Both the position numbers and the translations under genes were made by a program. Below, in pieces: positions 1 to 5,266 of a stretch of 5,401 bases of DNA (positions are counted from its first letter, which is position 1; the number at the start of each line of letters is the position of its first letter). The stretch spans positions 1 to 5,401 of the forward strand of contig DVGP01000081.1 of NCBI GenBank assembly GCA_018712665.1, in the 5' to 3' direction. Under the pieces are notes generated by a model. It did no database searches. It saw nothing but the letters and a program-made list of their open reading frames with translations, and had not been told where the DNA came from. The DNA comes from Candidatus Pelethomonas intestinigallinarum. Lineage in GTDB: Bacteria > Bacillota > Clostridia > Oscillospirales > Oscillospiraceae.

Positions 1-40
1 GATATTAGGAACACCTGCTAATTTGATTATATTCCGAAAT

Positions 41-46
41 GAGGAA
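41..46 (+). promoter_or_regulatory. Ribosome binding site that fixes the start of the Xre regulator
   Basis: GAGGAA lies 7 nt before the ATG at 54. The upstream in-frame ATG at 39 overlaps this motif and has no purine-rich sequence at a suitable distance before it. The site therefore favours translation from 54 rather than 39. Confidence 0.7.
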
Positions 47-53
47 CTTGTCA

Positions 54-308
54 ATGGGTGACTTTATATTTTCAAAAGAATTATTTGGGCAGCGGCTTTG
101 TGAGATCAGGACCCAGCACCACGAGACACAAACCGAACTCGGAAAAGTGATCGGCATTGTAAAAAGCCGTGTCAGCGAAATAGAATGCGGGAAAAATACG
201 ACTACGGCGGAAAAAATTGCTTTGATTTGCAACCACTATAATATTTCTTCCGACTATCTGCTGGGCTTGACGGATGATCCTGAACCGAAGGGACAGAAAA
301 AGAGATGA
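54..308 (+). CDS. Xre-family helix-turn-helix transcriptional regulator
   Basis: This is an 84-residue protein made almost entirely of one Cro/C1-type helix-turn-helix domain. The fold begins near FGQRLCEIRT (residues 11-20). The helix-turn-helix spans about residues 25-48, with a probable recognition helix around KSRVSEIECG (37-46), and the domain closes with SSDYLLGLTDDPEP (65-78), a signature common in clostridial and phage Xre proteins. The basic tail ends in QKKR. It has no sensor, peptidase or membrane domain, so it probably acts as a small cytoplasmic DNA-binding repressor or antirepressor; its targets are unknown. I chose the ATG at 54 for its ribosome binding site; starting at 39 would add MRNLS. 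The gene is clearly AT-richer than the two large genes downstream, which suggests phage, integrative-element or other horizontal origin. No phage or conjugation gene is visible in the window. The family call is secure; the role is not. Confidence 0.88.
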   Translation: MGDFIFSKELFGQRLCEIRTQHHETQTELGKVIGIVKSRVSEIECGKNTTTAEKIALICNHYNISSDYLLGLTDDPEPKGQKKR

Positions 309-320
309 TGGTATCTCTTT
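299..320 (+). terminator. Stop-codon hairpin, possible weak terminator of the Xre gene
   Basis: AAAGAGAT (299-306) and ATCTCTTT (313-320) form a perfect 8-bp stem with a 6-nt loop that contains most of the TGA stop at 306-308. The stem is AT-rich, its 3' arm ends in only three T, and AAGAGG follows, so there is no proper U-tract. As a terminator it would be weak. It could instead protect the mRNA end or act as an inverted-repeat binding site. Confidence 0.3.
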
Positions 321-461
321 AAGAGGCCGGCAGGCGGAGCATCGTTGACCACCGGACTGTAGATTGGAAATAGAACGAAATTCAGTGGCAGAGCAGTATC
401 AAATTTGATAGAATCCGATTGGACAAACAATCGGGGACCGGGGTGTCCCCGGCGGCGTTTT

Positions 462-491
462 GGTCACTTTTTCGCCGTGGAAAAAGTGACC
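462..491 (+). other. Conserved repeat hairpin, AT-rich stem (left copy)
   Basis: GGTCACTTTTT (462-472) pairs perfectly with AAAAAGTGACC (481-491) around an 8-nt loop. The equivalent hairpin in the right copy (5239-5266) has a 12-bp stem in which the C465-G488 pair is replaced by G-C. Both arms changed together and pairing was kept. Confidence 0.75.
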
Positions 492-496
492 TGGGG

Positions 497-519
497 TGTG
501 GGGCCGGGGAGGCCCCACA
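497..519 (+). other. Conserved repeat hairpin with GGGGA loop (left copy)
   Basis: TGTGGGGCC (497-505) pairs with GGCCCCACA (511-519) around GGGGA. The right copy (5213-5235, minus strand) keeps the GGGGA loop and the five loop-proximal pairs. G500-C516 becomes C-G, U499-A517 becomes C-G, and the two outermost pairs become wobbles. This is the clearest compensated stem in the window. Confidence 0.75.
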
Positions 520-520
520 A

Positions 521-553
521 GCCATCGAACAGAATGGTAGTCATTCGGAGGAA
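521..553 (+). repeat. 33-nt module, copy 1 of 4
   Basis: The module starts GCCATCGAACAGAATGG, ends ATTCGGAGGAA, and follows the 497-519 hairpin with one base between. It matches the module at 664-696 at 27 of 33 positions, and all six differences are transitions. Its end contains GGAGG, which resembles a ribosome binding site. Confidence 0.7.
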
Positions 554-641
554 AAGATGTTTCTCTCCCACCCGCCCGGCGATGGGCGAATCTAGGCCCA
601 TCGGTGCCCTGCGCTGGCACAGCGCCATCAAGAACGGGGGA

Positions 642-661
642 GTGGGGGCCGCAGCCCCCAC
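642..661 (+). other. Conserved GC-rich repeat hairpin (left copy)
   Basis: GTGGGGGC (642-649) and GCCCCCAC (654-661) form a perfect 8-bp stem with a CGCA loop. The counterpart at 5072-5093 also keeps an 8-bp stem. It has one fewer G-C pair inside and an extra outer pair, so the length change is balanced on both arms. Confidence 0.7.
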
Positions 662-663
662 AG

Positions 664-696
664 GCTACCGAATAGAATAGCAGCCATTCGGAGGAA
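664..696 (+). repeat. 33-nt module, copy 2 of 4
   Basis: The module starts GCTACCGAATAGAATAGC, ends ATTCGGAGGAA, and lies just after the 642-661 hairpin. It repeats the hairpin-plus-module arrangement of 497-553, so the large repeat seems to contain an internal duplication. Confidence 0.7.
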
Positions 697-699
697 GAA

Positions 700-719
700 C
701 CCCTCCCCTACCCCTCCCC
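700..719 (-). other. G-quadruplex motif (C-tract on + strand) upstream of the PBP gene
   Basis: Four CCCC runs (700-703, 705-708, 711-714, 716-719) are separated by T, TA and T. On the minus strand this reads as four GGGG runs with 1-2 nt loops, a very compact canonical quadruplex pattern. It ends 17 nt before the AAGGAG ribosome binding site of the PBP gene and lies just inside the left repeat. The G-rich strand is the template strand for the PBP gene; the mRNA leader would carry the C-tract. Any effect on expression is inference. Confidence 0.6.
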
Positions 720-748
720 TCTCGGCATAGAATAAAAAGGAGACCTCC

Positions 749-2944
749 ATGGACGAGAACAACATCAGCGGCAGCAAACAATTTCATCTCCGCTCCGGCA
801 TTCTGGTGGGGATTTTCGCCCTGTGCCTGGGGCTGTTTATTGCGGTGCTCTACGACGCCCAGGTGGTGAACCACGACGCCTACCTGGCCCGGTCCTCCAC
901 CCAGGTCACCGCCTCGGAGACGGTGGAGGCGTCCCGGGGGATCATCACCGACCGCAACGGCAAGGTGCTGGTGAGCAATCGGGAGAGCTACACCATCACC
1001 ATCGACACGGATCTGATCGAGGCGGCGGAGGGCGAGAGCCACGACGAGGCGGTGGCCCGGACGGTGCTGCGGCTGATCCGCCAGTGTCAGGCCAGCGGCG
1101 TGGAGTGGACCGACACCCTCCCCCTCTCCCGGACGGAGCCCTTCGTCTACACCACTGCCTCCGCCTCCTCCTCCCAGCGCAGCCGCCTCCAGCGGTACCT
1201 GTCGGAGAACGGGTGGTCCGACAGTGAGATCACTGCCGAGTCCCCCTACCCCGCCATGAGCGCCTCCCTTCAGGCCCAGCTGGGGGCGGTGAACAGCCAG
1301 CTCACCCCCCAGACCCTGATGGATCTGATGTGGGCGGACTTCGGCCTGGAGGACGCGGACCTGGGGTGCACCGAGGAGGAGGCCCGGCTGGTGCTGGGGG
1401 TCCTCTACGAGCTGGAGCTGCGCCGGCTGGTGGGCAACGGCTTCTATGTGGCCCCCTATGTTTTCACGGAGGATGTGACGGTGGACTTCATCTCCCTGCT
1501 CAACGACGGCGGCTTCGACGGCGTGGTGGTGGAGACCCGGTCCGTCCGGCAGTACGATACCGACTACGCCGCCCACATTCTGGGCCGCACCGGGGCCATC
1601 CAGAGCGCGGAGGAGCTGAACGCCCTCAACGCCGACTGGCAGGCGGTCCGGGACGCGGGAGAGGATACCTCCGCCTACCACCAATACGACATGGAGGACA
1701 CCGTGGGCCGGGACGGGGTGGAGCAGGCCTTTGAGTCCTACCTCCGGGGGAAGGACGGCACCCGGCTGATCACCACCGACGAGGAGGGCAAGACCACCGG
1801 GGAGCTCTACTCCATCCAGCCGGAGCCCGGCGGCACCGTGGCCCTGACCATCGACATCGACTTCCAGGCCCAGGTGGAGGAGATCCTGGCCCGGAGGGTG
1901 GAGGAGATGAATGCCGAGGACGGCCTGGAGACCCGGGGCGCGGGAGCGGTGGTCCTGTCCGTGGAGGATTCCAGCGTCCTGGCCCTGGCCTCCTATCCCA
2001 ACTACAGCCAGCGGACCTACGCCGAGGACCTGGAGGCGCTGTACGCCGATCCGGCTATGCCCTTCTTCAACCGGGTCACCGCCGGCACCTACGCCCCCGG
2101 CTCCACCTTCAAGCCCCTCACCGCCGTGGCGGCGCTGGAGGAGGGCGTCATCAGCACGACCTCTATTATCAACGCCACCGGCCACTGGACCTACCCCGGC
2201 TACCCCCAGAGCTACGCCAACTGCTGGTTCTACAACAGCTACGGCGGCCGCCACGGCCGGATCAACGTCAGCCAGGCCATCACCGAGTCCTGCAACTACT
2301 TCTTTGCCGAGATGGGCTATCAGCTGGGCCTGGACACCCTCAACGAGTATATCGCCGCCTTCGGCCTGGGCCAGCCCACGGGCATCGAGCTCGGGGAGAG
2401 CCTGGGGACGGCCCCGGAGGGCGAAGTGGGCCAGGATCTGGCCCCCTGGGCCGGCTTCGGCCAGGCGGATATGCTGTTCACTCCCCTTCAGACGGCCAAC
2501 TACCTGGCCACTCTTCTCCGGGGCGGGACGCGGTATGACGTCCACCTGCTGGACACCGTCACTGCCTACGACGGCAGCGAGGTCCTCCACCGCCACGAAT
2601 CCCAGGTCCTCAGCGAGTTTACGATCTCCGACGAGACCCTGGCGGCGGTGAAGAAGGGCATGGGGGATCTGGTGACCCGGGGCTCCATCTCCCGGTATTT
2701 TACGGACTGCATCGTCTCCGCCGGGGCCAAGACCGGCTCCGCCGAGACCGGCGAGGAGCTGGCCAACGGCCTGTTCATCTGTTTTGCCCCCTTTGACGAC
2801 CCGGAGATCGCCGTGGCCATCGTCATTGAACGGGCTGACGCCGGTTCCGCCCTGTCCTCCACCGCTGTGGAGATCCTCAACGCCTACTTCGCCCCTGGGG
2901 ATGTGGGGATCGCCCTGGTGCCCGAGGGGACCCTGCTGCCCTGA
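749..2944 (+). CDS. Class B penicillin-binding protein (PBP2-like D,D-transpeptidase)
   Basis: This 731-residue protein should cross-link peptidoglycan stem peptides on the outer face of the membrane. A short cytoplasmic start is followed by one membrane anchor (about residues 17-35, GILVGIFALCLGLFIAVLY) with no signal-peptidase site evident. Next come the class B dimerisation/pedestal region, opening with RGIITDRNGKVL (63-74), and a long linker/head region to about residue 355. The transpeptidase domain has the catalytic S452-TF-K455, the S514-C-N516 motif and K661-T-G-S664; GFGQ (569-572) with TPLQTANYLA (578-587) is the usual segment between them. There are no PASTA repeats and no glycosyltransferase domain. 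The length and the DRNG motif fit PBP2/MrdA-like or SpoVD-like enzymes; I cannot separate elongation, division and sporulation roles from sequence alone. AAGGAG at 737-742 lies 6 nt before the ATG. No mreBCD or rodA neighbour is visible. The gene follows the left repeat, and a probable terminator separates it from the GH13 gene. Confidence 0.95.
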   Translation: MDENNISGSKQFHLRSGILVGIFALCLGLFIAVLYDAQVVNHDAYLARSSTQVTASETVEASRGIITDRNGKVLVSNRESYTITIDTDLIEAAEGESHDEAVARTVLRLIRQCQASGVEWTDTLPLSRTEPFVYTTASASSSQRSRLQRYLSENGWSDSEITAESPYPAMSASLQAQLGAVNSQLTPQTLMDLMWADFGLEDADLGCTEEEARLVLGVLYELELRRLVGNGFYVAPYVFTEDVTVDFISLLNDGGFDGVVVETRSVRQYDTDYAAHILGRTGAIQSAEELNALNADWQAVRDAGEDTSAYHQYDMEDTVGRDGVEQAFESYLRGKDGTRLITTDEEGKTTGELYSIQPEPGGTVALTIDIDFQAQVEEILARRVEEMNAEDGLETRGAGAVVLSVEDSSVLALASYPNYSQRTYAEDLEALYADPAMPFFNRVTAGTYAPGSTFKPLTAVAALEEGVISTTSIINATGHWTYPGYPQSYANCWFYNSYGGRHGRINVSQAITESCNYFFAEMGYQLGLDTLNEYIAAFGLGQPTGIELGESLGTAPEGEVGQDLAPWAGFGQADMLFTPLQTANYLATLLRGGTRYDVHLLDTVTAYDGSEVLHRHESQVLSEFTISDETLAAVKKGMGDLVTRGSISRYFTDCIVSAGAKTGSAETGEELANGLFICFAPFDDPEIAVAIVIERADAGSALSSTAVEILNAYFAPGDVGIALVPEGTLLP

Positions 2945-2972
2945 GGGACAGACGCTTAAAAACAACCTAGGC

Positions 2973-3001
2973 CCGGCCGCCATCCGCCTTCCGGCGGCCG
3001 G
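2973..3001 (+). terminator. Probable intrinsic terminator after the PBP gene
   Basis: CCGGCCGCC (2973-2981) and GGCGGCCGG (2993-3001) form a perfect 9-bp GC stem with an 11-nt loop, 28 nt after the PBP stop. The following ACCTCTTTCCCC is pyrimidine-rich but has only three T in a row, so release may be partial. It may reduce rather than stop read-through into the GH13 gene. Confidence 0.5.
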
Positions 3002-3007
3002 ACCTCT

Positions 3008-3059
3008 TTCCCCATAGGGGAATATGGAAGGCGTTTCAGCGCCGCCTTTCACCGGCGGC
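3008..3059 (+). other. Paired small hairpins in the leader of the GH13 gene
   Basis: TTCCCC-ATA-GGGGAA (3008-3022) is a perfect 6-bp stem with a 3-nt loop. GCCGCC (3041-3046) pairs with GGCGGC (3054-3059) around 7 nt. The second ends 10 nt before the AAGGAG (3070-3075) of the GH13 gene. They could tune leader structure or transcription, but I recognise no riboswitch or operator here, and no convincing promoter. Confidence 0.3.
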
Positions 3060-3086
3060 AAGCGCGTGTAAGGAGAGAGAAACCCA

Positions 3087-4961
3087 ATGGATATCCCTGT
3101 TTTTGATTCCCGCGACCTGCGATACAAGAGTCCCTTTGGCGCCGTGCCCTGCGGGACCATGGTGACGGCCACGGTCCGCCCCCTTCTCAGCGAGGGGTTC
3201 GACCATGTGACCATGGTGGTCTACGGCGAGTTTGCCGCCTCCCGCCGGGAGGTGGTCCTCACCCACGCCGGGACGGAGGGGGACCGCTGCCTCTTCACCG
3301 GGGCCTATATGGCCCCGGAGGAGCCGGAGCTGATCTGGTACTGCTTCCGGCTGGTCCGCCGGGACGGCCAGGTGGTCTGGCTGGGGAAAAACGGCTACTG
3401 CGGCGAGGGGGAGGCCCACAGCTGGCAGCAGACGGTCTACGATGACAGCCTCCCCACCCCGGACTGGTTCGGCAGGGGCGTGACCTACCAGATTTTTCCA
3501 GATCGCTTCCGCCGCACGGAGATCCCCGATCCCGCCGGAATGCTGGGGGACCGGTGGGTCCACCAGGAGTGGAACGAGCTGATGGAGTACCGCCCCGACG
3601 AGCGCGGGGAGATCCGCAACCGGGACTTCTTCGGCGGCAGTCTGGCGGGCATTGAGGAGAAGCTGGACTACCTAAAGGAGCTGGGGATCACCACCATCTA
3701 TCTCTGCCCCATTTTTGAATCCGACAGCAATCACCGCTACAACACCGGGGACTACGACAAGGTGGACCCCATGCTGGGCGACGAGGAGGACCTGCGCCGC
3801 CTGTGCGAGAAGGCCCGGGCCCGGGGGATGCACGTGATGCTGGACGGCGTGTTCAACCACACGGGGAACAACAGCCGCTACTTCAACGCCCTGGGCTCCT
3901 ACCCCTCCCTGGGGGCGGCCCAGAGCCCGGAGAGCCCCTACTACGACTGGTACAGCTTCCACCACTGGCCGGACCGGTACGACTGCTGGTGGGGCATCCA
4001 CACCCTCCCCGCCGTCAACGAGAGCCGCCCCAGCTACATTGAGTTCATTATTGAGGGGGACGAATCCGTTATCCGCCGGTGGCTCCGGGCGGGGGCCGAC
4101 GCCTGGCGGCTGGACGTGGCCGACGAGCTCCCCGACGAGTTCATCGCCCGCATCCGCCGGGTCATCATGGAGGAGAAGCCCGAGGGCTTTCTGCTGGGGG
4201 AGGTCTGGGAGGACGGCAGCAACAAGATCGCCTACAGCCGCCGGCGGAAGTACCTCCTGGGCCGGGAGACCCACGGGTTGATGAACTACCCCTTCCGGGT
4301 CAGCGCCATGGACTACCTCCGGGGCGGGGACGCCGCCGCCTTCCGGGAGGCCATGGAGACCATTCGGGAGAATTACCCCCGGCCGGCCTTCTACAGCTGT
4401 ATGAACATGCTGGGCACCCACGACAACCCGCGGATTCTCACCCTTCTGGGCACCTACCCCAAGGAGGCGCCCCCCACCCGGGACGAGCGGGCCCACTACC
4501 GGATGTCCCCGGAGGAGTACCACCGGGGCTGCCGCCTCCTCCAGACCGGGGCCATTCTCCTCTACGCCTTCCCCGGCTCCCCCACCATCTTCTACGGCGA
4601 CGAGGCGGGAATGGAGGGCTATGAGGACCCCTTCAACCGGGGGACCTTCCCCTGGGGGCGGGAGGACCGGATGCTCCAGCGGCGGTTCGCCCTGCTGGGC
4701 AGCCTGCGGAACAACCGCCGGTCCCTCCAGGAGGGGGAGCTCCGCTGGCTCCACGCCCAGGGCCACGGCCTGGCCTTTGCCCGTGAGCTGGCCGACGAGA
4801 TCACGATTGCCGCCACCAACGCCGGGGACGACCCTCTGTTCCTGTCCTTCGAATGGCCCGGCGATCTGGCCACCGACGCCCTCACCGGACAGCAGTTTCT
4901 GGCCGTAGACGGCAAGATCACCATCTGCCTGCCCCCTCTGGACGGTGTCCTCCTGGTGTAA
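3087..4961 (+). CDS. GH13 alpha-glucan hydrolase (neopullulanase/cyclomaltodextrinase type)
   Basis: This 624-residue enzyme should hydrolyse alpha-1,4 (possibly also alpha-1,6) bonds in maltodextrins, cyclodextrins or pullulan fragments. It has no signal peptide, so it probably acts in the cytoplasm on imported oligosaccharides. The first ~125 residues form an N-terminal domain like those before the barrel in this group. The barrel opens with GVTYQIFPDRF (131-141). GH13 conserved regions are all present: region I D253-GVFN-H258; region V LPAVN (307-311); region II GADAWRLDVADE (336-347), with R341 and nucleophile D343; region III GEVWE, with acid/base E372; and region IV GTHDN, with H445 and D446 as the transition-state stabiliser. 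GSPTIFYGDEAG (497-508) is a further family block, and a small C-terminal beta domain follows from about residue 560. LPAVN sits where neopullulanase-type enzymes carry MPKLN. AAGGAG at 3070-3075 precedes the ATG by 11 nt, a slightly long spacing. The exact substrate cannot be read from sequence. Confidence 0.95.
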   Translation: MDIPVFDSRDLRYKSPFGAVPCGTMVTATVRPLLSEGFDHVTMVVYGEFAASRREVVLTHAGTEGDRCLFTGAYMAPEEPELIWYCFRLVRRDGQVVWLGKNGYCGEGEAHSWQQTVYDDSLPTPDWFGRGVTYQIFPDRFRRTEIPDPAGMLGDRWVHQEWNELMEYRPDERGEIRNRDFFGGSLAGIEEKLDYLKELGITTIYLCPIFESDSNHRYNTGDYDKVDPMLGDEEDLRRLCEKARARGMHVMLDGVFNHTGNNSRYFNALGSYPSLGAAQSPESPYYDWYSFHHWPDRYDCWWGIHTLPAVNESRPSYIEFIIEGDESVIRRWLRAGADAWRLDVADELPDEFIARIRRVIMEEKPEGFLLGEVWEDGSNKIAYSRRRKYLLGRETHGLMNYPFRVSAMDYLRGGDAAAFREAMETIRENYPRPAFYSCMNMLGTHDNPRILTLLGTYPKEAPPTRDERAHYRMSPEEYHRGCRLLQTGAILLYAFPGSPTIFYGDEAGMEGYEDPFNRGTFPWGREDRMLQRRFALLGSLRNNRRSLQEGELRWLHAQGHGLAFARELADEITIAATNAGDDPLFLSFEWPGDLATDALTGQQFLAVDGKITICLPPLDGVLLV

Positions 4962-4975
4962 GGGCCTGACGCTTT

Positions 4976-5011
4976 ACGCCCCCTCCCTTTCAAGGGCGGG
5001 GGCGTTTGTTT
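4976..5011 (+). terminator. Intrinsic terminator of the GH13 gene
   Basis: ACGCCCCC (4976-4983) and GGGGGCGT (4998-5005) form an 8-bp GC stem. After one mismatch an inner CCCT/AGGG stem continues it. TTTGTTT follows at 5005-5011. The hairpin starts 14 nt after the TAA stop. This is the best-formed terminator in the window; its T-tail overlaps the start of the parS palindrome. Confidence 0.8.
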
Positions 5012-5022
5012 CACGTGAAACA
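5007..5022. promoter_or_regulatory. parS: parS centromere-like site (ParB/Spo0J binding palindrome)
   Basis: TGTTTCACGTGAAACA is a perfect 16-bp palindrome and fits the widely conserved bacterial parS consensus TGTTNCACGTGAAACA. In bacteria with ParABS, ParB-CTP clamps load at such sites, spread over nearby DNA and help load SMC and segregate origins. parS sites usually cluster near oriC, so the locus is probably origin-proximal (inference). It is intergenic, between the GH13 terminator and the right repeat. No parA or parB is in the window. A chance perfect match in about 5 kb is very unlikely. Confidence 0.9.
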
Positions 5023-5036
5023 AGGGGGGTTCACGT

Positions 5037-5070
5037 TTCTTCCGAATAAATGCTTGTTCTGTTCGATAGC
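5037..5070 (-). repeat. 34-nt module, copy 4 of 4
   Basis: On the minus strand this starts GCTATCGAACAGAACAAGC and ends ATTCGGAAGAA, one base after the 5072-5093 hairpin. It is the counterpart of 664-696 and the most diverged in its middle. Confidence 0.6.
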
Positions 5071-5071
5071 T

Positions 5072-5093
5072 TGTGGGGCCTGCGTGCCCCACA
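5072..5093 (-). other. Conserved GC-rich repeat hairpin (right copy)
   Basis: TGTGGGGC (5072-5079) and GCCCCACA (5086-5093) form a perfect 8-bp stem with a 6-nt loop. It matches the left hairpin at 642-661 in position and stem length, with a different loop. Confidence 0.65.
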
Positions 5094-5179
5094 CCCCGGG
5101 GCGGATGGCGCTGGGCCAGCGCACCTGGCCGATGCAAGGCTGATTCGCCCATCGCCGGGCGGGTGGGGGAGAAACATTT

Positions 5180-5212
5180 TTCTTCCGAATCGGTACCATT
5201 CTATTTGATGGC
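5180..5212 (-). repeat. 33-nt module, copy 3 of 4
   Basis: On the minus strand this starts GCCATCAAATAGAATGG and ends ATTCGGAAGAA, just after the GGGGA-loop hairpin. It is the counterpart of 521-553. Confidence 0.65.
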
Positions 5213-5235
5213 ACCCGGGCCTCCCCGGCCCGGAC
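5213..5235 (-). other. Conserved repeat hairpin with GGGGA loop (right copy)
   Basis: On the minus strand CCGGGCC and GGCCCGG form seven Watson-Crick pairs around GGGGA, extended by two G-T/U wobbles. The stem sequence differs from the left copy (497-519) but pairing and loop are kept. Confidence 0.7.
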
Positions 5236-5238
5236 CCG

Positions 5239-5266
5239 GGTGACTTTTTAGCGATAAAAAGTCACC
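5239..5266 (-). other. Conserved repeat hairpin, AT-rich stem (right copy)
   Basis: GGTGACTTTTTA (5239-5250) and TAAAAAGTCACC (5255-5266) form a perfect 12-bp stem around 4 nt. It is the counterpart of 462-491, with one base pair flipped. The loop-side TAA on the minus strand closes the reading frame that is open in the left copy. Confidence 0.75.

Larger units (their letters stand above)
328..696 (+). repeat. Left copy of a ~365-bp hairpin-rich inverted repeat
   Basis: This gene-free stretch matches the reverse complement of 5037-5401 along its whole length, at roughly three-quarters identity by eye. Identical blocks include 380-397, 430-454 (25 nt) and 567-592 (26 nt). It holds a series of hairpins: 432-451 (7-bp stem), 462-491 (perfect 11-bp stem), 497-519 (9 bp, GGGGA loop), 573-588 (5 bp), 611-625 (6 bp, 3-nt loop) and 642-661 (8 bp, CGCA loop). 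Several stem differences from the right copy are compensated. The open frames crossing it are not conserved between copies as proteins: a hairpin-loop TAA closes the matching frame in the right copy. There is no transposase or recognisable RNA-family signature. The outer limit near 328 is set by the end of the window in the other copy, so the true element may extend further left. The family is unknown to me. Confidence 0.85.

Noticed and set aside
5..33. Possible promoter for the Xre gene (TTAGGA, 17 bp, TATATT)
   Set aside because: The -10-like hexamer is reasonable but the -35 matches at only three positions, and the sequence starts at the window edge. Not strong enough to list.
404..433. 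Promoter from TTGATA/TAGAAT motifs in the left repeat
   Set aside because: Neither hexamer has a partner at 16-18 bp spacing.
557..595. Twelve-codon micro-ORF (MFLSHPPGDGRI) after a GGAGG motif in the left repeat
   Set aside because: The ATG and following bases are conserved in the right copy, but there the frame continues to 48 codons, and the difference at codon 4 changes the residue. The conserved block is better explained by the CGCCC/GGGCG hairpin. A leader peptide cannot be excluded.
405..680. Open reading frame of 91 codons across the left repeat, with partial similarity to a minus-strand frame at 5011-5214
   Set aside because: The similarity is explained by the repeat DNA itself. 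The matching frame in the right copy is closed by a TAA in a hairpin loop, lacks the first part, and the differences track stem pairing rather than synonymous change.
328..696. CRISPR array or insertion sequence
   Set aside because: There are no regularly spaced direct repeats with unique spacers, and no transposase in or beside either repeat copy.
665..3214. 849-codon minus-strand frame opposite the PBP gene, and a similar one at 3672-4766 opposite the GH13 gene
   Set aside because: Both are shadows created by GC-rich third positions of the real genes. They are low-complexity, rich in G, V, H, P and L, and have no recognisable domain.
3829..3844. CACGTG core inside the GH13 gene
   Set aside because: The flanks do not match parS arms and the codons fit the conserved GMHVMLDG barrel strand.
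5030..5039. Second, partial parS-like site (TTCACGTTTC)
   Set aside because: Only the left half and core agree with parS; the right half does not, and it overlaps the end of the right repeat.
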